From assembly GCA_951799405.1 (NCBI GenBank), contig OX637350.1, forward strand, positions 7,611,852 through 7,675,851: DNA of 64,000 bases, read 5' to 3'. The translations under genes were made by a program, and so were the position numbers. Below, piece after piece: positions 54,401-64,000 of the stretch. The DNA comes from Agapetus fuscipes (Eukaryota > Arthropoda > Insecta > Trichoptera > Glossosomatidae). Position 1 is the stretch's first letter. Each line of letters starts with the position of its first letter. Below the pieces are notes generated by a model, which ran no database searches, had not been told where the DNA came from, and was given only the letters and a program-made list of their open reading frames with translations.

Positions 54401-56201
54401 AGCATGCCTAGGATTTTTTTTGACCAGTGTAATCACAAAATGGCAATAGGACCAACGACGAAAAGTACATTTATGTGCCAGTAAAAATCATATCTGATAC
54501 CTACATATATTTTTAATCCAAAAGCCAACAACTACATAGATATATCCGACACTTTAGCTACATCGCTATTTTCTTAGTTCCAAGTTTAATATCGCGCTCA
54601 ATATCCATACATTCAGTCAAAGATAATAATTTTATCCTAAAAATAACATCATTTTCTAGTAAGATAAATGTAGAAGGTATTAAATGAAAGTCATGAACAT
54701 ATCGCCACCTTCAAGGTAAAACTGAATAAGTGCCGATTTACTGATTTAAGAAATCGTAGATACAACATTTTACTGGGTGTGACTTGTCATAGTAAGGGAA
54801 CTAATTATAAGGAAGTGCTCATGACTACAGGATTTTCACACTTTTTAAATATTTTCTCTCATAGGAAACAGGGGAAAAGTGCACTTATCTGAGAAACCCA
54901 TGTTAGCTTAATATGTCACTTATCTAGTTTTCCCTTAAAGGTATCGATATACTTTGTATATAGCCACCGCCATAGGAAAAGTGCCTTTTAAGCTGTGGGC
55001 TTAGGCACTGTTTTTGCATACCAAATATGATGTTGGTTTTAATCAATTCCTTGGGAAGTTTTGAAATTAGATATCATCCTGCAGACTGAGCAAACGTGGA
55101 TCTTATTTCATATTACAAGTATATAATATACTCATGTTTATTTTACGAATGGGCACCAGCATATTATATAACATCAGACATGCTGAACCTTTTAAAATCT
55201 TGTGTGCTGGTTTGACACAACCGGCCCAGATAACAGAGATTATACTTTTAAGTTTTTTAGCCGTTAACCAAGATTTGTCCCTAGGACTATATTTTAACAA
55301 ATCCAATGCCTGATAATGTATTGTACCTAATGATTAGGTCGAACATTCGCATAACAGGGATTCTGTTCGAGAAGAGAGTATAAATCACAAAAATACTGTG
55401 CCCACCTCGATTGCGTAAATCAACAATATATTATGAACTATCCGAGGGCACTCCTAGAGAGCGATTTACATTTCATACATTTTTTCGATTTACGCAATCG
55501 AGATGAGTTAACGCAATGTTTTATACTAGGGGCACTAGTAGCTTTTCCAGGCAAAAATGAGTTGCTAAATAGACTTGGAACATCTTTGAATTTGGATTTT
55601 TTTTCTCAGCGAGCAAACGTCGGTCTTGTATGGGACTTCCGTTATTAGCAACAATAAAAAAATGTTTGCTTTTCCCTAGTAAACCGGCGGGGTGACGTCA
55701 CAATTTTGTGTATGACAATTCACGTGCGGACCTTATCGTACCTGGGATGGAATCTGATGCTTATGAATATTTATAAAACCAGTTCTACAAGATATTTCAA
55801 TTAAACCTGCCTTTTCTCTACGTACTCTCTTGAATCTATTTCATCTTCTTCTGACATCTTCTGATCTACTTTCTGCCATATTTATTAGCCCACCGTTGCA
55901 GCAGCCAGTACTAACCGTACTTATACTTAAGCATAGAATTCGCTACATATACAGTTATACAATGTACCCTATTATTCAGAGATATTTAATCCACAAAAAA
56001 AACACAAAATACGTAGCTTAGATACATTTTTTGAAGACACCCGAGGCACAGGTTGTGTATCCCTACTACATCACTGGTATAAGACTGAAATATTTTCAGA
56101 TAATCTGTGGGCACAGATCGGTAGGTATAGAGTCCTCGGGCACAAGAGGCCTCTGATAACATGAGAGAGCGGGAAATCAAAATTATGGCGCCAAAACAAC
56201 T
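54401..56201. other. Unassigned DNA with R5-like blocks
   Basis: No gene. At 55380-55740 are R5-like sequences and an inverted 16-mer, CTCGATTGCGTAAATC at about 55407 and GATTTACGCAATCGAG at about 55487. Confidence 0.45.
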
Positions 56202-56209
56202 CGCACCGG

Positions 56210-56633
56210 CAGGCCCGGATTAAGGGAGGTTCGAGCGGTATAACCGAACCAGGGCCCCCACACTCAGGGGGCCCCCACAGGGCCAACAAAACTCTTATAT
56301 TTGTATTAGTGCCCAGGTCTTTCCGGGAATTTGTGACCAAAGGGGTCCCCGATGACAGACTTAATAGAAATTAGTTTACAAGCATTACAACAAAATATCT
56401 TTGGGGTGTAAGTCTTATGAGGCATACGCTACCAAGGGGCCCCCCAAAAGCTAAAAAATATTGCATAGAAAAAACTTCAACGTACTTTTTTTTCGGAAAA
56501 TATATGCATCTTTGAGGTTATGAAAAAGTAGGAGAAATGGGGGGGGGGATTTTCATGGAGGGTGGGGGGGCATATAGGGGGCCCCTGAGCCATACCTCGC
56601 ACCAGGGCCCCCAGAGGGGTTAATCCGGGCCTG
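56210..56633. mobile_element. Non-autonomous hAT-like element, 424 bp
   Basis: An exact 8-bp duplication CGCACCGG (56202-56209, 56634-56641) flanks perfect 14-bp inverted ends CAGGCCCGGATTAA. The sub-terminal regions are rich in GGGCCCCC runs. No coding capacity. Confidence 0.9.
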
Positions 56634-56641
56634 CGCACCGG

Positions 56642-56984
56642 GCCTGTAATTTCATGTAGGTACAAAATGAACATCAATCCAATTAGAAATCAGATTATGT
56701 AGGAGGAATAAAGGCATTCTCATGTTAACGTTTTCCATAATGGGAAGGGGGACAAAATTTCATGGCAACAAATAATTTAACATTCCTTGAAAGATTAAAA
56801 ATAAAACATTTTTTTTTTTTTATAATGGCATTTTCCACGGCAGGTTTTGCAAACAATACGTTTGCATTCTAAGTGGCTAAATAGTTTTCGCCGTGATTAG
56901 AAACAAAGTTGTGTTATTTTATTTCTTTTAAGATGAATGATTACACAGTGAATGCCTCTACAATCAATAAAATTGAAAAAATCC
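56642..56984. other. Unassigned AT-rich DNA
   Basis: Nothing recognised. Confidence 0.4.
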
Positions 56985-57120
56985 TTGGCTTATAGGTTGG
57001 TATGAAGATGACCACCCATAGGTACTATAAAAAATGGTTCACCTGGCCTATGTTACCCCTATTTGAACGAAGGCCGACAAGAATGTCGGAATTTTTTTTG
57101 TGGGTTTTTATTTTGTTATC
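56985..57120 (+). repeat. R3 fragment, forward, tail missing
   Basis: CTTGGCTTATAGGTTGGTAT and ATGGTTCACCTGGCC to TTTTTTGTGGGTTTTTATTT. It abuts the tail repeat of the reversed copy at 57121, giving a tail-to-tail pair. Confidence 0.7.
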
Positions 57121-57746
57121 TAATCTAATCTAATCTAATCTAAGTTGCAAAGATATGTTACATTGGAGATTCACATTACATGCATTCTCACAACCAGACA
57201 CGTACAAGTTCGCGCTTGCACATGCCTCATGTGAACCTACAACATAAAAACCAAATCTCAAATGGACATACACCCTGCAACTCTTGCCGTCCTTCCCTGA
57301 GACAGGGGTGACATTGGCAAAGTGAACCATTTTTACAGCATGGGTGGTCAGCCGCATACCAACCTATAAGTCAAGGAACACACACACACGACAAATTACA
57401 TTTTATACATCACTAAATAATAAAATCCAAACACAAAATATCCATTTACAAATAAAAACAAATTCCAATTTAATAAACCCTAGCCGCCAACATTACAGAT
57501 CAACCGCCATTTCTTTCTGTCCTTACATACTTCTTTCATTTCCTCCAGAGTCATAATTTTCTTCATACAGGCTCTTCTTTTATTATGACTCTGGATATTC
57601 CATTCATTCGCAATTTCGGATATTTGGTCCATCCATACCTTTCTCGGTCTTCCTCTACCACGACATCCATCTATTCTACCAACATATACTTTCTTCGTCA
57701 GTCTTTCCTCATTCATTCTCTCCATATGCCCAAACCATCTTAACAA
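57121..57746 (-). mobile_element. 5'-truncated LINE with R3 as its 3' untranslated region
   Basis: Read on the minus strand: the C-terminus of a reverse transcriptase ORF (57746-57480), about 100 bp of AT-rich sequence, the complete R3 unit (57378-57141), and an (ATTAG)n tail (57140-57121). The order ORF, R3, short tandem tail is what a LINE 3' end looks like. It suggests that R3 is the 3' end of this LINE, or of a SINE borrowing it. The extra match beyond R3 at 32940-32960 supports a longer unit. Confidence 0.6.
57480..57746 (-). pseudogene. LINE reverse transcriptase C-terminal fragment
   Basis: 88 open codons beginning MLRWFGHMERMNEERLTKK, the conserved post-RT block of insect LINE proteins. 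RGRGRPRKVWMDQI and RRACMKKIMTLEEMKEVC follow, ending KWRLICNVGG. The polymerase domain is missing. A diverged relative lies at 61420-61586. The ATG is internal to the original ORF. Confidence 0.85.
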
Positions 57747-58544
57747 ACTTATATATTTTTTATTATGTTCGGACTATTCCGGGTATAGTACGCACGCAGC
57801 AATGCTGCCACCTTTCTATAAACATTTTTACATTCGTCCGAGATTTTTGTACACATGGCAACGTAGCTGCATTTCCATGTGTACAAACAAAGAAAGAGAA
57901 CAAAGCACTTCACAGCTGTGAAGTACTTTGTTCTCTTTCTTACTAAGGACATTTTCGTAAATAGGTTTCAACAGATATGTAATGTCTATTTTAAATAAAA
58001 TAATTTCTAGTCCACAATATCATAAGTCAATGCACAATTTACTGGGTCCACCACACAAAGCTCTGAGGTTTATATACAGAAGAAAAGTTATAAGGACAAA
58101 CCAACACCAATCTGTTCCCAAATGATGATATACCTACAAATATAATTAAGAAGCATTATAGCATAGAAAAAATCATAAGTTCTACAATGGGTTTTGCACA
58201 GAGAATAAATTTTGCCTTTCCTATGCTTTGAGAATCATCAGTTCTCATTATGGTAAAAAATATTTTGTTAAAGTTGTATGCGACATCATCAGGTTTCTTC
58301 TCCGAAGAAGAAGCATAAACTAAATGTCATAAACAGTTATTGTCCTTAATGATAAAAGCATCATTGAATTTGAAACTTTTTTCTTGGCGAGCTAACGTCG
58401 TCTTGTATTGGACTGCCATTCTTAGCAACCAATAAAAAAAAAACATTTCCTTTTCGATGAGATGACGATACAATTTTGTCTATGGCATGACATGACCTTT
58501 GGTAATTCATCAACAGATATCATGAATGCTCCATTTTTTTTTTT
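57747..58544. other. Unassigned DNA with a hairpin and R8/R5 repeats
   Basis: 57890-57941 is a near-perfect inverted repeat (AAAGAAAGAGAACAAAG paired with CTTTGTTCTCTTTCTT). 57910-58035 (R8) recurs at 59745-59860, sharing TTTCTAGTCCACA and ATATCATAAGT. An R5-like block lies near 58370-58510. Confidence 0.5.
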
Positions 58545-58850
58545 AAGAAATCCTGTGCGGGAGACTCCCTAGATTCTAGAGGCTCTAGGGGTCTATGACA
58601 CTTGTTGTAGTGCCGCAGAGGTGTACGAGCTTGGTCGTCGCTACAAAGCGCCAATACTCAAGGAAGACCCAGTTGCTGTAAGGCTGGATGGACCTTTGGT
58701 GACCGGTCATTGGTAAAGGTTTATGAATTTTTCAACCCAGCGAAGAGCAAATTTGAAAATATAAATGGTATATTTTTTGTGCTCCGCCAGTATTCAAACC
58801 CACCACCTTCCCATTCAGAATCTGCAGTGTTACCACTGAGCTACGGATTG
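58545..58850 (-). repeat. SINE-1 variant, reverse, alternative tail
   Basis: Starts AAGAAATCCTGTGCGGGAG (alternative 3' end as at 54222-54400), then the SINE-1 body (GAGCTTGGTCGTCGCTAC), and ends with a decayed tRNA-like module (TATTCAAACCC, TGAGCTACGGATTGGTC). No 5S head. Confidence 0.75.
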
Positions 58851-61394
58851 GTCAAGTCAAAACTTATAATTGTACCACATTGTTTGTTCAACGAGTAGAT
58901 GACTGAAAAGATTGTGGATGTGAAAACTGGCCTCCATACACCTGCACTTCCCCTGCTTACAATCTTCAATCATTTAATGTGAAATGTTTGTGGATGTTCA
59001 TTATATTTTGATTATACGAGTAGTATATGCTCTACCTGTACACTACCATTGCTTCATATTTGTACTCAAGAATTACGCCAAGAATCAAAAAGGTGAAGAA
59101 ACGTTAATCCCGAGGAGATTCCTACTGGTAAAGTTTTCCCCGCATAATATATCCTGTCAAAATACCATAAAGTAAACGGCACCACAAGGTGAATTCACAT
59201 TGAATATGATAATCATAAACGGTAATACATCAAAATATATTATGCTCACAAAACTTTCCAGGTAAAAACAATTTGTAATTCTTATTATGATAAAACCAAA
59301 CTCAGTATTTCTAATATGAAATTGGCTTTCTGCTTGGATTAAAGGTACACCAACAGACCATTCTATTACATTGGTATAATTTTTACCCACTTTTTTCATT
59401 TTATTTTTTCATTAGTATGCACCAATGCTTTAACTAACTTACGGCATTGATGCATACTATGGGGCATAGTTGTCCCCAGTCCTGTCAAACACAGCAGTGA
59501 TGTAGTCATACAAAGCATGTTCTTACCCGCGAAATCCCATGTTTTCTTGTTTTCTCCATTTTGTGTTTTGACACCCAATAATTACATATGCCATGTTTAT
59601 GTTTAAAAATTGACAAATCTACCGATCAAAAGATTTATAATATGTGAGCACAATATTTGTGCAGGCGTGAGTTTCAAAGCTACCAACTTTCTGAAAAGGT
59701 TTTGCTGTTAGTACAACCAAGTTTTTTTGTTTACAACAAAATGACACTGTGAAGATCTTTGTTTTCTTTCTAACTAAGAACGATTTGCGATAAAGTAAAT
59801 TGAAAGGGATATAGTGTATATTTTCATTAAAATACTTTCTAGTCCACAGATATCATAAGTAAATGCAATTATCAGTATTCATTGAATATATGTATGTACT
59901 TCCGTTGATTTTTTGACTCTCACTTACTAAACTTTTATGTACCTTCTTTAGTATGTGCTTCATAAAATAAAATATTGACATAAATAGGAACCAGTGTCAA
60001 AATTTCTTTAGACGTAGGTACCTATTATGTATGTTAAATAAATACTCAAAAGTTTTACTATTAATGAGAAAAAAATATGAGCAAAAACTGGACAAAAACA
60101 AAATCCCGTGCATAACGTTGGAATGGCCCCAAGGTCATTATAATTCGCATTTAATTTATTGTTCATTTTTTTTATTTTACCCACAACCAAGGAGAACTTA
60201 AAAAAAGTGTAATGAAATATTAGTAATACAAAGCAAATAAAAGAACGATCGCCATCACACTTTATACAAGCTTTCTCTCTTTATGTCTATCCTCTTGCAC
60301 ACAACCTAGCTCAACACTGGCGCCCCTGCTCTTAGCGCGACTTTGTCATCGCAAAGAAGAAGAAGATTAAAATCCAAATGAAAATCTGTTTTCAGGTTCA
60401 ATGTTAAGTTTTATTATATTCTTGTTATCATGGAATTAGGTTATCTTTATTTAAAAATACAATTATCAATATGTATGCAATAAAAAAACATCAGTAAAAA
60501 TCAACAAAATTATGAATAAGAAGAGACATGCAAATCTAATCGTTTATACATGTTAATATGTAAATAATTCATGGTGAGTTGTGATAGGAAGCAGTATTCT
60601 GACTCTAACAGACTAATTTGTACATGGACCAGTTAAAATTTGATTCATCAATAAATAGATGTTCGGTCAAATGACTATATTGGAATAACATTATTCAACA
60701 GTAAAACTGCTCATCCTGATATTGGTAATTCAACTAAATAGTTAAAATTGGCAATGTCATTATCACAGATAGAATCAAGCTGAAACGGTGTCAAAAAAGC
60801 TTTCAATTTTCTCTCAGCAGGGTGACATCACATGTCTAGAAGACTAGGATCTTCATCAACCAATAACAAAATATTAATTAGTTTTTCTCTGGAAATCAAG
60901 ATGAATAGCATCACAATTTCATTAATTTGAAAGAAACATTGTTTACTTCAATTTTTGTGTTAGTTTTTAAGCAGTTAGATTATAGTTAGAGGTAGATTTT
61001 TTTTGTGAGCACAAATCAGTCTGTTAACAGCCAGTGAGATATAAAAAATATTCAACCATTGGGATTGTATTAACAACTATTTATCTGAGGCATTGTTGAG
61101 GTAATGAAGTGTAATGTATTATGCAGTCTATTATATTTGCTGCATTTCAGCGTTCCCTGCTCCATATCTATTTATAATGTTGTAAGCACCATGGTAACTG
61201 TATAAATACTATAACTAACCCGTCATTATTGTAGCAGTACACTTAATTCATTAAAAAAAAACTTATTTCTATGTTGTGAGGCACGCTGTAAAAACAAGGC
61301 TTATTTTATCAAATGTTGAATTGTAGGTCGAACCAAAATTTATATCTAATTCATTTCATATTTACTGATTACCTGATTCATTATCGGTATGAAA
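58851..61394. other. Unassigned AT-rich DNA
   Basis: No gene. R8 copy at 59745-59860; R5-like block near 60800-60880. The frames at 58984, 59157 and 60008 lack domains. Confidence 0.45.
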
Positions 61395-61586
61395 CTGAAA
61401 AGCTGTACTAAGAGAATGTCAAAGGGAAGCGTAGAAGGGAAGCCGAAGAAAGAATGGATAGATTGACTGAATGCAGTGATTATAAATGACTGGAATCTGC
61501 AGAATGAAAAAAACAAAAGAGCATGTTTGAATAGAGTGACAAAAGAAGTATGCAAATACAGTACAAAGTGGAGATGCATCTGCTAA
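61395..61586 (+). pseudogene. LINE C-terminal remnant, related to 57480-57746
   Basis: One frame gives VEGKPKKEWID, a stop, then LNAVIINDWNLQNEKNKRAC and EVCKYSTKWRCIC. This follows the same pattern as the fragment at 57480-57746 (GRPRKVWMDQI...EWNIQ...KRRACM...EVC...KWRLIC). It carries an in-frame stop. Confidence 0.65.
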
Positions 61587-64000
61587 GGTATTTGCCACTC
61601 CTGGCGGAGTTGCAGTTGTACACAAAATACCAGGGGCATGCATCCCATACAGGCACATGCCCCTTATAGGTAGGCAATATATGGTAAAAAAAACCATTGA
61701 AGCTTGACATTCAGATTTAAAATTCAAAGTTTAGGTTCGATCGGAGCCATCGATAGCATTTCAGTCAATTTCAAATGAGTTATTTGAAAGGAACGGGAGA
61801 AAAAAATTATACTGAAATGTATTTGCCTATACTCTATGCACGTGCCTGCCAAATACTCCTTTTCATAGCTCTTACTAACTATTTCAACACAAATAATATT
61901 GAAAAGATTGAGTCCCATAAAAACTTCCTAATGGATGCCCAGGTGAAAAGAGACTGGTGCCAAGGCCCAGGCTGCAGTGGGAGGATGGAGTAAGGAGAGA
62001 TGCCACTCAATTATTCCAGGTAGCAAGTTTGAGGACAAATATAGGGGACACAAAGAGTTGAAGGCAGAGAAAGCCTCGATTTGGGCTGTAGCACCATTGA
62101 CGAGAGACCATGTCTCATGGCTTCACCAAGATTTGCAGCGACTTGAAAATATAAACAGTAAAAATGAAATGGACAAAAATATTCATCTCGCATACAATTC
62201 AACTTAGTTTGATAAATTAAGTTCTCAGTAAAGACATCAATTAAACAATGACATAAAAATATACTTAAAGATATAATGTGTGATGAAATGCAGCAAATAT
62301 ATAACAAGGTATTTATTGATTCCGTTAGTATAATCTATTTCCATGTGATGCAAAATGAGATCAGTATAAATGTCATCATTTGACAAATTATCATAATTGT
62401 TTAGCAGGGTAATGCATGCAAACATATTCATGTCAATGGTTTGTGTGATTTGCCAAAATGAGTTATTCAGTGATGAGCCGTAAGCATTATATTTGCAAGC
62501 CTGGATACAATTAGGGGTGGTGAGCGATGACGGGGACACGAGGGGGTGACATGCAGTCCACCGACATGTTTTAATTCAATTTATGGATGAACGGTCCAAC
62601 ATGGCAAACCACAATGCTGAAATTTGAATATTCACCTCTGCAATTTTAACTTGTGTATCAGCAAAACTCTGATTTTTGTAAAGCATGTTTAAATTTCATG
62701 TTTTTGCAGATGCCATATTTAAATGGGAGAGGTCAATATGAAATCTCTTCAGATTACAATTGATCTGAATTTTTCTTGAATTGTAGAAATAAAGTATCAA
62801 TAGTTTATGTACATATGTTGTAAAATAGAGCAAGCAGTTTTTACTGTAAAGCATTGCTGTTTTGCATGTTTATTTCACTGCAAAATAATTGTGTTTTATT
62901 TTCATCCTGCGCCTGCCCGGTTTCTATTATTTAAGTTTATAGGTTAATATACTATTATTAATCACAATAGGATTCTTTCTCCAGCGTTTACGTACAACTA
63001 ATGTTGTTCCATTGACTATTGTCTGACTAGAATGGATTACACAGACTAACAAAAAATAAATAATTAACATCTAGGTATTCAAGTTTTCTTTAACCCTATT
63101 AATTACGGTAATAGCTTGATAGGTACATATTTTTTATTATAAAATATATTATTATTAGCTTTTCTCTTTCATTTTACACGATTCTTACAAAACACAATCT
63201 ATAATAAGTACACATTGTACCACTAGTAAAAAGTTTTACTTCACTAGGATTTACACAAGTACAGAAATTTAGCAGATAAAGTTTAAACCAATTATAAAAC
63301 ATCATGTGAATTCCCTTCAATTGTATAAATAGAATGTATGGAGGATACAACAGCATCCTAGTGAGTGATTTGGTTTTCATTATTGTTTTCTATTTACACA
63401 ATCAAGAGGAATTTATGCAATATTTAAACTTGGGGTACTTATCATTATGTTTAAAAAACATATTTTCTGATACTCGGTTACTCCCTAGTGAAATAAAAAA
63501 AATACGCAAGAGTAGGTACTGATTGCAATCATGCAAAATTATTCATAGTTTTATTATTATTGAAAGGGCAGAAACCAAATAATTGGTTAAGCCATCTATA
63601 CTTTTTTAATTTAGTTCAAATACCTGATGAATAATAATCTGAAAGATGAATATGAGATCCTTCAGGATATTGAAACAATATTTTTCCTCTTCAAAACAGA
63701 TCTCTTTAAGGACACCAAGTTTTGAAGGTCTATATGTCAGGACAAATCAACAAAAGAATATAATATCTTGAACAAAATTAAACAATATGCTGAAATTCCC
63801 AATAATAAAAACACATGTATGGTGCAAAGACATCTACAAGTTTAACGGTCGCTAAACGTTTTTACAAATTAAAATTTACTTTAAAACTAATTACACTTCT
63901 CAGATATTTTGCAAACCGTCGTAGAGAACCCTCATATTACAGACAAAGCCAACAAAACTTCTAGAATAATGTAAGTTCTCTTACAAGGGTTTGTCAAATC
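61587..64000. other. Unassigned DNA
   Basis: 2.4 kb with no recognised gene. Short frames at 61775-62207 and 62237-62539 have no domain; an R5-like block is at 63290-63420. Confidence 0.45.

Overview
This 64 kb window looks like intergenic or intronic DNA from a large, AT-rich, repeat-laden arthropod genome, most likely an insect. The retroelement proteins (an insect-type endonuclease/reverse transcriptase, a Penelope-like RT with GIY-YIG nuclease, a Ty3-type gag and integrase) and the tRNA- and 5S-derived SINEs point that way. The species cannot be named from the sequence. I found no exon, tRNA gene or rRNA gene that I can assign to the host. Every recognisable coding segment belongs to a transposable element.

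Layout. 0-4.5 kb: old repeats, then a nearly intact APE-type LINE (1545-4496) with an exact 11-bp target-site duplication (TSD) and one frameshift. 4.8-9.4 kb: a Harbinger-like terminal-inverted-repeat (TIR) element, a TA-flanked MITE, a tRNA SINE, and copies of a LINE-tail repeat (here R3), one carrying a 5'-truncated LINE. 11.07-12.57 kb: a 5'-truncated Penelope-like element (PLE) whose tail is repeated in inverted orientation at its left end. 13.6-18.8 kb: SINE-rich. 20.9-22.6 kb: an inverted-repeat structure whose left arm holds two palindromic PLE-tail insertions. 24.9-28.8 kb: a nested stack, an R3 copy split by a SINE and by a young LTR retrotransposon that encodes only gag and integrase. 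30.2-34.4 kb: a hAT-like element, 5S-tRNA composite SINEs and a palindromic MITE. 34.4-64 kb: sparse SINE, R3, PLE-tail and LINE-end fragments plus a second hAT-like element (56210-56633), separated by unrecognised AT-rich DNA.

Three things stand out. (1) A 3.3 kb LTR element (25396-28700) has LTRs differing by one base, a tRNA-Lys-type primer site, a purine tract, an open gag and an open integrase core, but no protease, RT or RNase H; it must have been copied in trans. (2) A group of very short Penelope-type insertions consists only of the element tail, usually in inverted pairs, typically with 12-bp TSDs. Several can fold into a hammerhead-like core with compensating changes in stems I, II and III. 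(3) A SINE family (SINE-1) starts with a 5S rRNA-like head joined to a tRNA-like module, so it carries two kinds of internal Pol III promoter.

Names used below: SINE-1 (5S-tRNA composite), SINE-2 (tRNA-like, about 330 bp), SINE-3 and SINE-4 (other tRNA-like families), R3 (LINE-tail repeat with (TTAGA)n-type tail), R4 to R8 (unclassified repeats). They are labels for this window, not database names.
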